Part shown: positions 23,015 through 34,300 of the stretch, piece after piece | Position numbering within the stretch: position 1 is the stretch's first letter | How the letters are laid out: each line of letters begins with the position of its first letter | DNA from: Plazaster borealis | Lineage: Eukaryota; Echinodermata; Asteroidea; Forcipulatida; Labidiasteridae | Direction of reading: 5' to 3' | NCBI GenBank assembly: GCA_021014325.1 | Contig: CM037464.1 | Span: forward strand, 4,433,127 to 4,497,126 | DNA: 64,000 nucleotides | Made by a program: the position numbers and the translations under genes | The notes under the pieces: model-generated | The model's input: only the letters and a program-made list of their open reading frames with translations | The model's database searches: none | Told to the model about the DNA's origin: nothing

Positions 23015-26000
23015 TTATTGTGGAGTGGGTCGTATTTTCATCTCTGAGGTTTTTAGTGAGTAGAAAAAACCCTTCCAGTCATACCAAACGACTCCCTGGG
23101 AAACTTGTGTCGTGGTCCCACGGAGATACTCCCCGTTAAGATTAGAATCGTGGCAGCTCAAGTACCACCAGGCGCCGTGGTATGACTGGGCACAGTTCCC
23201 GCCGTTTGCATCGTTGTCTCACGCGTGAGAAAAAGAACTTTCGGGGGATGGGGTTGATAAAGCTAATTCATGTTCTAAATTTTCAACTTTAACCTTGCAA
23301 CAACTTTGAACAATTTATGGATTTAATTAATAAATTTGCTTCGCAAGTAAGGATTGCTCTGAATACGAATTTTTTAAAGGTTTTAAGCCAACATTACACC
23401 TTGTATTCTTCTTGAAAACTAAATTTAAAAATTGCCCAATGTAAACCATCGAGGACATCAGAACCACCGTAACTTTTATTTTATTTTATATATATTGTTT
23501 AACACCGTGTAAAGATTGATACAAACCAAAGACCAATCAAAAGGACAATTTTTTGGCAAATGCAAAAATACAAGTTTCTTTTTGTTTCTTTTCTCAATAC
23601 ATTTGCGGGAATGATTCTGATTTATTACCTGCGGTTCCTGAGTAACTTCCCAAAGTCAGCCTGTGGTTGTCACTCACATCGGCGATGCTGAACGGGTCAT
23701 AGACGGCATACCTGGATCCGTGTTCGAAATCTGAAAGATCTACTCGGAGTTCGTAATCGCCCTGAGCGGTTAGACGGTGCAAGTTGTCGTTACCGAGCCA
23801 AAACTCTCCCTCTAGATTCCCAAAGCCCCGGCTGTAGTTGGCAAAGTCCAAATAGAAATCAACACTGCCGTCCTTCCGCCGCTGGAATACCTATCAAAGG
23901 AACGTGTTGTTTTTAATACCATGGTCTTCTTAAATTTCGCTAAACTCTTTCTGTACTATTAAGTAATAAGTACGCCTACTCTTATTCTAGTCTGTCAGCT
24001 TAAAGAGTCCACATGCATTTTTGTATACAATCTTTGAAACTTTCAGAATCATCTATCTACACATCAACAAATCCAAATCCACTTGATGCCTAATTTTCCT
24101 ATCACCCCTAGGGCGGCCATTTTGAAAATCAAAATGGCTGCTATTTTGGGCATATTTAGCACATGTTTTGTGCATATGAGCACATTAAATATGATTGAAA
24201 TGACAAAGATCTTTATTTTCCAAACTTGTATTAAGTATTATTCCATTTTTTAATACTTCCAATACTTTGATGTGTTTCAGCGGCCATTTTGAATTTCAAA
24301 ATGGCCGCCATTAGTGGTAATACATGTACACGTATTAAATATACATTTTTGTTTCAATGTTTCACTTGTTAATTTGTTTACTAAGCACAGTTGGCCAAAT
24401 TAACAATGGCAGTTGGTGTTAACATTTCTGGAAAAATACTGAGATGAGATTGCATCTCATTATGAAATTCAAAATGGCCGCCATTTATGGTAGTACATGT
24501 ACACGATATATGTACACATGTACACGATATATTTTCGTATAAATGTTTTACTTTTTTTACTTTTATTTTTTTAGCACAGTTAACATATTAGCCACTGATC
24601 ATCTCTACAGTGACTAGTTTAACAAATGACAGTTGGTGTTAACATTTCTGGAAAAATACAGAGATGGGATTGCATCTTAGGAGCTTTTTCTGCCAAAAAG
24701 AATATTTTTTTTACAGCCAGTCAAAGAGTGGCACCTTCAGGTTAAGACAACAAATTCAAAGAAAGACTGGATACTCCAAGACTCTTCCAATGGACATGTC
24801 AAACCTTCTGGAAATCCACAGATCACAACTTTGCTGAGCAGAAATTACGATAAACACTTCTAGGATATAACTTGATGATGTTGCAGAGCATCCCTTTGGG
24901 CATATCTGTCATTGTATTATTAAAAGGATAGCCTCTGGACTGGAACAAAGAGACCTTAATTTTGTTTTAACGATAACTTTGTTATTAATTTTGGATCCAA
25001 GTTATGTAAGATTTAAACAATTTATGTATTTCTTGTATGCGCTTTGTATCCTTGGGAAAAGGCGCTTTAGCAAATTCCTCGTTATTTTTATAGATAGCAT
25101 AATATGCATGGTCTTCTTCGAAATACAAATGCCTTGAATAACCTATCTGACTTCAATAAACAGTGGCATATGTACCTTTAAAAAGGAAGGGATATGTCAA
25201 ATTCATTTTTGTAATGTACTCATTTTCCAATAAAGAGAGTATTCACGTGAGTCGGGAAAAAAATTACTAGTCTCTAACATTGCCATTGTTTTCAAAACCC
25301 TTCCAGTGCAAAATTTGTCGACATCCAAAACATCCGATGACATCATTCTGAGAAAAATGGGTCTGTACATTTTTGTACGGGGTGTTTTGGTTAATTATTG
25401 ACGTTTTCGGAGCCCATTTTGAAGCTTGACATCATTGCATTTCAACAACTAATGGGTCTTTACATTCCCAGGAGGAATATTTCCTCAGACAAAAATGTCA
25501 AATTCTGGGCCGTTTTGAATGAATATCATTGGAAGTCAGGATCGGAATGAACAAAAACAATCTTGTACAAAAATGTACTGACCCATTTTTCTCAAATGAT
25601 GTCATCGGAAGTTTTGGATGTTGACAAATTTTGCCCCGTAAGGTTCAAGGGACCCTGTAAATGTCCATAACTTTTCATGTACATTGGAAACAATTCGCCT
25701 GATTGTTTTATAATACTTGAAGATAATATTTACATCAGCTCTTGTCTCGCTAATCTGTAGCTAAGTCTAGTTCTTCACGGCCTGCTTGTTTAGAATGTAA
25801 TACGCCTGGTAAGTTTCCCTTATGTTGCGATATGACAATATTTGGTACATTCTCTGAGATCTTAGCTATTAATGCTCTGCATGTTATGGTTGTATTGATG
25901 CCATGTTTTGTATATTATCTCCTTATACAAATGTTCTGCCTGAATTGTGGTTATGTAGTCTCCAGAGTCAATTTCCAGAGTCAATGTTTTCCTGCAGAAA

Positions 26001-28361
26001 CAAAATCAATCTCTGCAATGCACTGTCTCGTGTTGTGAAGGTTTTTGTAAGTTGTGCATTTTTTAGGCCAATTAACTTATTTGTGCAAATATTTGAGCTA
26101 GCAACTATTGTGGTACACAATGTCCCTTGTAAGTAGGTCATCCTCTTCTATTACATCAGCGAGTTGTAATTTCCACAAATCATTGTCACTTTTTTCAACA
26201 ATCTCTTTAATTGATCTTCCACGGTTGACACTTTGTTGGCAAGCATATTTGGTTTCATCTCTTTTTAGTAGGATCCCATCCTTGACAAAAGAAACACTTC
26301 TGAGGATTAAAATGCTCAGCATTAGATCTTGTAAATTTTCCTGATTTCATACAAGGGGGTGTAGAAAATCGACCTTTTAGATTTTGTAGTGGGTCAATAT
26401 TTTTGGAACTACTCTTCATCTCTTTCATTTCATTTCTAGTTTTTGAAGTTGTATCACCAAAGCAAATGCGATGCCACTGTGCACCTTTCTCAAGGAACTA
26501 ATCCCCTGTTGTTCCACGCAGTCTTAGTGAAATATTTAAGAAATCAGGATTGCCTAATTCTCACACCTCTAATATGCACACTACACAGAAATGTCTCAAC
26601 TGAAGACAAATGCTTTGGTGTTGTAAGTTTGTCATTTTTTCAGAACATCTTGACACTTAATGCACAGACTGAAATATGTTGGATTTCTTTTAGCAGGGGG
26701 CTGATCTGTGCTCATGATGTTGAATGAAGTGAGCCCAAGTCTTATCTTGTTTCACAATTTGTTGTATACTTGTGTGTGTGTATACGAAGAACAAGATTTT
26801 TAAAAAGTATATATATATATCGAAACTGCTGCCCTAAAAACACAACGATGCCTTGGGCTGTTGCGTTAGCATGGTTATAGTGTTAATATGAAAACTGCAG
26901 TTCAGTTAGGCTTGATCTTAGCGATGTAAATACTCAAGGACTGTCAATAAAAGGGGTAGACAGTTTGTATGTCAGGATATCTAATTAAATACACATTTTA
27001 GTTGAGATTTGAATAACGTAGTGCCCCCAAAAGTGACAAAAATTATCGACACAACAATAATACGGGCCTAATATCAGTCATGTACCCCGTCTCACACTGA
27101 CGAGAATATATAATAAATATCATAGGGCGCCAGACTAATTTCACCACGTTGACGAGTGTGAAGTAGCTGTCAAACTCAAACCACGGAGGAAGACAGAAAA
27201 GTGATATTCCTGAAGGTGTTTGTGGCTACTTTCTTTTCTGTGTTACACAATGTATATATCTGGTAACATTACTGCATTTCTTATTACTCACAAGATTATT
27301 TTGGCAAAAACAGCAGACTGAAGGGACTAGTTTCGATAGTGAAATCCTGCCGTAAGTTCACAACGTCGTCAGGTGCACGCAGTCAATGTTTTGGTGACTT
27401 TCGGATACCTTTGCATGCGTATACGTCGTGGTATTCCGTTTGAGAAACCCGCCCAATACAGAATCATATTACACGGCAGTAATTGGACGGATTCCGAATA
27501 ATGCAAAGATCGTCATTTGGGCGCAAATTGTAAAATCACATATCGTATAGTTTAGCCGTCTGCATTTTAGCTCGGAAAAAGCCTTCAAAAACATCTTTCC
27601 GGGCATAGGAAAAATGGGCATCAAGTGGATTTGCATTCTTAAGTGTTTCAGGAGTAATCCCTGAAATTTTCAAAGATTGTTTACAAAATTACATATGGGG
27701 GAAGTTTTTCGACCATAAGCCCACTGACTATTCATTCACTTGCGTGTTATCTTACCGTCCATCCACCACCGTCTGTCTCCATATCACAATACACTTGGAA
27801 AGCCTCACCGGAGTCTAGAGGTTGAACCGTGTACACGCCACTCATCGATACACCCCTCGCAAGAATCTCTGAACAATCATTTGGAAGGGCAACTGTACAA
27901 ATGTGTAAAAACAAAACATTGCTATTTATTCCCATATCTGGGATTACTTAATTATTTTCATGATTTATTTCCTCCCTTCAAGGAAATTACAACAGGTAAA
28001 TAATGCAGATGAATTACTCCGTTACTTCTGAAACTATAATCTTTCATGAGTATTCAATAACTGCGGGATGTGAACCTACGACCTCTTGATTGACGTTAAT
28101 TTGATAAAGCCACAATACCCTTACCTACTTCCGTCGTTGCAGTTCTCTCCGTTGCATCAGCTGTTCGAGTCTGGTTCGTGGGAGAGATATCTTGAAATCA
28201 AATCAAGAAAGAGAACTTCATGTCAGTATGGCTTCAGGAAAAAACAAACAAACAAACAAACAATCAAACAAACAAACAGACAAGTACCCAAATACCCCCC
28301 TCAACACCCCCCCCCCAAAAAAAAAACACACAAAAAAAACACAAAAGAAAACCACCCCAAC

Positions 28362-28413
<52 letters not shown>

Positions 28414-29302
28414 ATTTTTGGCTGATTTCTGTAAATTTGAAATCATGTTGAAAAAGTATCCAGATGTCCTTTCGAGGAGGAAAATATGATTCTGGAAAAT
28501 GGCGTATTATAATGAACATAAAATTGCTTTCCTTATGGTGTAATGTTATCATGAACAACAATCACAAGTAACTTTGCAAAGGAAACAAAAACAAGTCTTT
28601 ACATTAGAGTTGGTGAGTGTTAACTTAGTTGTAGCTGATCTTGGTGTATGTTGTGACCATGACTATAGAACAATTAAACTTACCATGAAGGAATTCCACT
28701 AAGGCAGATACTGAGACTTGCAGCTCTTCCAACTGTCGTCTTAGACCCTGTACCTCAGAGGTAACCATTTCTTGATTACCACGGACTGTTACTTGCAACT
28801 CTTCCGCTTGACGTACTGTGTCTTTCAACTGATGTGTGTTGCTTCTTAGTTCCGAAGTTACTGCAACCTTCAACTCATCCACCTCACTTCTTGCATCTTC
28901 TAGCTCAGAGGAAACCGTTTCTTGATTACCAGACACTGCAACCTTCAACTCATCCATCTTACGTCTTGTGTCTTCTAGCTCAGAGGAAACCGTTCCTTGA
29001 TTGCCAGACACTGCAACCTGCAACTCATCCATCTTACGTCTTGTGTCTTCTAGCTCAGATGAAACCGTTACTTGATTATCAGTCATTGTAACTTTCAGCT
29101 CTTCCACTTGATGTTTTGTGTTCCTTAGTTCAGTGTAAACCAACTCTAGGTAGTTTGATACAATACTCTTCAACTCATCTATCTTACTACTTGTATCTAG
29201 CTCAGAGGAAAACGTCTTCTGATTGCCGGAGGATGCTACTTGTAGTTCAGCTTGAGACTTCACGATCATAACGATCAAGAGTAAACGGATGAACAGCCCC
29301 AT
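23015..29302 (-). CDS. FREP-E: fibrinogen-related lectin with truncated own exon 4
   Basis: Exons 1-3 are open and in phase: 28684-29302, 27756-27892 and 23629-23890. The signal peptide is [17 protein letters not shown], followed by roughly seven coiled-coil units, then [11 protein letters not shown] and [13 protein letters not shown] through GSYSGTAG. Its own exon 4 (23015-23220) lacks the acceptor and about 48 nt of 5' coding sequence: after the DND codons the sequence jumps to intron (ACGCGTGAGAAAAAG), a deletion relative to the matching place near 46540-46615. The remaining exon 4 frame is otherwise open to the usual TAA. A working product would need to skip to the orphan exon at 20605-20858, which fits in phase. 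Intron 2 is swollen by a 3.74-kb insertion. Expressed gene versus pseudogene is undecided. Confidence 0.7.
24110..24690. repeat. Imperfect duplication with GGCCGCCATT palindromes
   Basis: GGCGGCCATTTTGAAAATCA with its inverse, repeated near 24280 and 24470, and the block GTTGGTGTTAACATTTCTGG twice (about 24412 and 24636). These are internal repeats of the 3.74-kb element. Confidence 0.7.
25313..25640. repeat. Foldback of about 330 bp inside the 3.74-kb element
   Basis: GCAAAATTTGTCGACATCCA ... AAAATGGGTCTGTACATTTT on the left is mirrored by the right half ending TTGACAAATTTTGCCCC, with arms of about 80 bp and scattered mismatches. Confidence 0.75.
26098..26470 (-). pseudogene. Broken Cys/His protein gene of the 3.74-kb element
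   Basis: On the minus strand one frame gives a CFFCQ motif and, after a frameshift, [20 protein letters not shown] and then DIVYHNSC. The CxxC ... YHxxC spacing resembles a putative zinc-binding N-terminal region that I associate with uncharacterised invertebrate transposon proteins. The segment upstream ([11 protein letters not shown]) reads in the first frame. Stops and shifts leave nothing functional. No transposase core was identified. Confidence 0.45.
28245..28412. repeat. Low-complexity tract (AAAC)n, poly-C and poly-A in intron 1 of FREP-E
   Basis: Runs of CAAA units pass into poly-C (about 20) and then poly-A (about 30). The overlapping poly-Gly/poly-Phe ORFs are artefacts of composition. 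A cognate (AAAC)n tract lies in FREP-G. Confidence 0.9.
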
Positions 29303-29395
29303 TGCGCTCAAACGTCAACTATACACGACTTCGTGTCGTTGATCTTTGGCGTAGAAATTGACACATGGGAATGAGGAAGGGACTTTTTCTGAACC

Positions 29396-29408
29396 CGATA
29401 TATACTTG
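29396..29408 (-). promoter_or_regulatory. Likely TATA region of FREP-E
   Basis: AGTATATATCGG on the minus strand, about 97 bp before the ATG at 29302. Confidence 0.5.
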
Positions 29409-31330
29409 TGGTAAATGGTATATACGGTTGAAGGTTGTGTTTTTTCTTCCTATATTGAGACATCAGCTGACCCAGATTCTTAAGGGTTAATCCATGGACG
29501 GGAAACGAAGCTGAGTTATGATTTGGGGAGAGCGTCGTCATAGAACGAGTACAACTATTGCAGACAAGAATTAAATAGTTTAGCAGACTACGTTTGGAAG
29601 TCTAGTAATCATCCAAATAATTCCCACCAGAGAAATTGTAAAAAACCCCAAAACATTTAATACAAATATTATTGTAATATTTTTTTTTTGCATTAGTGTT
29701 AAATACACTTTTCCTGGTAGGCCGTGCATTTTGAAAGTTAAACCTCACCAAACTGCAGAAAACGAAATTGGCCTCACTTTTATTTGCTCCTAATATTTTC
29801 CTGATATATTCAGTTTATGTCAAATTAAAATAACTGTTACATGGAGGGTCGTGACATCACGTCCAGCGCATCAGTTTACAAAGCTGTTTGGCAGAAAACT
29901 TGATTAGCACCGAAACGTTTTTCGAGGCAGACATAAATCACTAGCCAAAATACGATGTCATAAATATTTGCTGAAGATAAACCATCAAAATGACTTACTG
30001 AAGACGATCGTGGGATACTGATCATAGCGTCCAGTTAATATCTTTGACTCGTGTTATTTTTTACCACACCAATGTCTGCCAAAGTGCACTGTTGAGACTG
30101 ATAGGGTGGCCTTACGGGAAGAAGGCAGTCAAGTTTCCCTTCCTCCATGGTTTGATATTGGTCACTGCATATGCCAATATAGGTTTGTACAATAATGTCT
30201 AACTTTTATTTCGATTTTGGACTTTGGACTCATTAAAATGTTTGTACATTAAAACGTCTGCAGTAGATACATCCAGCTAATGACCATGAATTGAAATTCA
30301 TGTTTTGTCATGCGTTAATAGTGAGTGATGGTGATCTGTTATCATCACATCGAGTTCTGTACTTCAGGCTGTGAGGAAACGTTGATGAACTTTGACCTTC
30401 AAGTTGCACCCTATCTGGCGTAGAGGGATGCATTCATAGAATGGTCGTATCTGGTTTATAGGTAACAACAAATCATCTTGACAGATAGTTGCAGGAGCAA
30501 CCGTAAACTTGGTATACATGCATCTATTACTTTGGCTTCAAGCTCGACTCAGTAATCGCCAATAAATGGAAGTTCATGATCTTGCATGCGGGTGTTCAAT
30601 GTCTTTTCGAGACATCCGGGAACTTTAGCCTAGATTTCCTGTATTCGGATTAAACGACTTTGCCGGGTGTAATGATCTCAGATAATTGACTATGCAGGAC
30701 GGTAATTACAAACAAGGATAACATGAACAGGTTTGAAAACTAAACTTTGAGGAGGTAGCTGTAGACTGAACCAGGGTTGTCCCCGAGACTGCAGATGTTT
30801 AGGTGTTCGGACAACGCCCGGTACACCTGGTTTTTTTTGTATGGCTTTTTTTCTTTCTTTCGGTAACCTGTTGTTTTTTGTTGGCTTATTGTTTTATTAT
30901 GTGTTATGGTGAAAAATTAGTTCAGTCCAACCTTTTAGTTTTGATCGAACACTCCATACAACCAATCTGTGAAGTTTGTATCATGATTTAGTGGAAACAG
31001 TAAAATTAGCATCCAATTTAGTAAAGGAGTTTGTGTCCGTTCACGTGTTTGTTTCGATTGCTGGTGAAATCAGAGTATAAAAGGGGCATACTTTGGAGGG
31101 TCTATTTTATGCATCTTTTGTTATTATATTAACAGTGTCTCTATGAAAAAGCATATTTCTCGAAGGAAGTGGTCATGGAATTAACTTATCATTCACTGAG
31201 CTTTCATTTCAAACGGGTATATGTTTTTGTTTTGAATATGAATCTTCAGCGCTTTGTAAAAATCAGCATTTGTTGTTCCGTTGCCAATTACAGTTTGGGC
31301 ATTGCCAGCTATAAGCTTGGACGATTATCA
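29409..31330. other. Spacer between FREP-E and the 13.4-kb element, no gene seen
   Basis: It is collinear and closely similar to 49400-50650 (CCATGGTTTGATATTGGTCA, GGTGTTCGGACAACGCCCGG, TTCATTTCAAACGGGTATAT). The similarity breaks exactly at the insertion. Confidence 0.7.
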
Positions 31331-31335
31331 AGTTT
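31331..31335. other. Left target-site duplication of the 13.4-kb element
   Basis: AGTTT here and at 44742-44746. The paralogous spacer has a single ATCAAGTTTGGGCGTAACT at about 50648-50666. Confidence 0.85.
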
Positions 31336-34300
31336 AGTAGTAGGAACAATGGGGGTTCTGGACCACCTTGCTTTGGGGTATATACAAATAGAGCACATGG
31401 GGTTTGCTCCCAGCTTTTTTGATAGGGCTCGCCCCGCTCTCTTGGTGGGCTGCTGGTTCTAGACCACTTTTGGGTTGGGGTATATATACAAATAGAGCAC
31501 ATGGGGTTCTACTAAATTTTCGTATACGAAAATTAGGTTTTAATAGGGCTCGCCCCGCTCTCTTGGCGGGCTCGACCCACAGCCAGCGACTTTCAACCTT
31601 AACGCTTCAACTTTCGTCTACGAAAGTTGAACACGATGGAGTGTAGCACGGTATACACAATTACTAGAGTCTAGATTTCGCCGGAGCAACCTGGACTTTC
31701 GGCAACCACGAAACAAGGTAGAAATTTTTTTTTTCGCCCTAGCAGAGGTATGGGGTGCCAGTATCGGTTGGGTGTCGCAGAGGCACGGGGGGTGCCAGTA
31801 TCGGTTGGGTGTAGCAGAGGCACGGGGTGCCAGTATCGGTTGGGCGTGGGGCACTAGAGTCTAGATTTCGCCGGAGCAACCTGGACTTTCGGCAACCACG
31901 AAACAAGGTAGAAATATTTTTTTTGCCCAACTCTAGCTACAAATACAACCAAGGCGACGAAACCACCGGGGCACCAAACAACAAACAATATTGGATATCT
32001 AGTGTAGGTGTAGCCGATACCGATACCGATACTACGTATCTGGCACTACGTGCCGTATCTGGTTGGGCGTGGCGTTGGTTGGACGTAGCGTGGGCTGGGC
32101 GTGGGCGAAACCAATACTACATATCTATCTAGCGTAGCGCGTGGTGTAGCGCGGGGCGTAGCGCGGGGCGATAGGGTTGGGCGTAGACGATACTGGCACG
32201 TAGACGATACTGGCTCGTAGTCGATACTGGCACCGATACTGGCACATTGTCGATACTGGCACGTAGTCGATACTGGCTCGTAGTCGATACTGGCACGTAG
32301 ACGATACTGGCTCGTAGTCGATACTGGCACCGATACTGGCACGTAGTCGATACTGGCACGTAGACGATACTGGCTCGTAGTCGATACTGGCACCGATACT
32401 GGCACGTAGTCGATACTGGCACGTAGACGATACTGGCCCAGATACTGGCACCGAGTCGATGCTGGAGCGTAGTCGATACTGTCACGTAGTCGATACTGGC
32501 ACGGAGTCGATACTGGCAGCGATCCTGGCCCGATACTGGCACGTGGTCGATACTGGCACGTGGTCGATACTGGCACGTAGTCGATACTGGCACCGATACG
32601 GGCATGCAGACGATACTGGCACGTAGTCGATACTGGCTCGTGGTCGATACTGGCACGTAGTCGATACTGGCACCGATACTGGCACATTGTCGATACTGGC
32701 ACGTAGTCGATACTGGCTCGTAGTCGATACTGGCACGTAGACGATACTGGCTCGTAGTCGATACTGGCACCGATACTGTCACGTAAACGATACTGGCACG
32801 TAGACGATACTGGCTCGTAGTCGATACTGGCACGTTGTCGATACTGGCGCTTGTCGGGGCCATAGGGTTGGGCGTAGACGATACTGGCACGTAGACGATA
32901 CTGGCTCGTAGTCGATACTGGCACCGATACTGGCACATTGTCGATACTGGCACGTAGTCGATACTGGCTCGTAGTCGATACTGGCACGTAGACGATACTG
33001 GCTCGTAGTCGATACTGGCACCGATACTGGCACGTAGTCGATACTGGCACGTAGACGATACTGGCTCGTAGTCGATACTGGCACGTAGTCGATACTGGCA
33101 CGCAGTCGATACTGGCACCGATACTGGCCCCGATACTGGCACGTAGTCGATACTGGCACGTAGTCGATACTGGCACGTAGTCGATACTGGCACGCAGTCG
33201 ATACTGGCACCGATACTGGCCCCGATACTGGCACGTAGTCGATACTGGCACGTAGTCGATACTGGCACGTAGTCGATACTGGCACCGATACTGGCATGCA
33301 GTCGATACTGGCACGTAGTCGATACTGGCTCGTAGTCGATACTGGCACGTAGTCGATACTGGCACCGATACTGGCACATTGTCGATACTGGCACGTAGTC
33401 GATACTGGCTCGTAGTCGATACTGGCACGTAGACGATACTGGCTCGTAGTCGATACTGGCACCGATACTGGCACGTAGTCGATACTGGCACGTAGACGAT
33501 ACTGGCTCGTAGTCGATACTGGCACGTAGTCGATACTGGCGTAGCGCGGGGCGATAGGGTTGGGCGTAGACGATACTGGCACGTAGACGATACTGGCTCG
33601 TAGTCGATACTGGCACCGATACTGGCACATTGTCGATACTGGCACGTAGTCGATACTGGCTCGTAGTCGATACTGGCACGTAGACGATACTGGCTCGTAG
33701 TCGATACTGGCACCGATACTGGCACGTAGTCGATACTGGCACGTAGTCGATACTGGCTCGTAGTCGATACTGGCACGTAGTCGATACTGGCACGCAGTCG
33801 ATACTGGCACCGATACTGGCCCCGATACTGGCACGTAGTCGATACTGGCACGTAGTCGATACTGGCACGTAGTCGATACTGGCACGCAGTCGATACTGGC
33901 ACCGATACTGGCCCCGATACTGGCACGTAGTCGATACTGGCACGTAGTCGATACTGGCACGTAGTCGATACTGGCACCGATACTGGCATGCAGTCGATAC
34001 TGGCACGTAGTCGATACTGGCATGTAGTCGCTACTGGCACCGATACTGGCACGTGGTCGATACTGGCGCGTAGTCGATACTGGCACGTAGTCGATACTGG
34101 CACCGATACTGGCACCGATACTGGCACGTAGTCGATACTGGCACGTAGTCGATACTGGCTCGTAGTCGATACTGGCACGTAGTCGATACTGGCACGCAGT
34201 CGATACTGGCACCGATACTGGCCCCGATACTGGCACGTAGTCGATACTGGCACGTAGTCGATACTGGCACGTAGTCGATACTGGCACCGATACTGGCACC

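Larger units (their letters stand above)
23988..27730. mobile_element. 3.74-kb inverted-end DNA transposon in intron 2 of FREP-E
   Basis: The outer ends TAGTCTGTCAG and, reversed, TAGTCAGTGGG lead into matching blocks (AACAATCTTTGAAA, AAATCCACTTGATGCC, TTTTCCTAT) over about 125 bp. TTC flanks both ends (23985-23987, 27731-27733), and FREP-G shows the empty site TTATTCATTCACTTGCG. Inside are duplicated segments with CAAAATGGCCGCCATT and GGTGTTAACATTTCTGGAAA, a foldback and a broken minus-strand gene. The superfamily was not recognised. Confidence 0.85.

Noticed and set aside
28218..28561. Poly-Phe/poly-Gly or Lys/Pro-rich proteins
   Set aside because: Translation of poly-A, poly-C and AAAC tracts.
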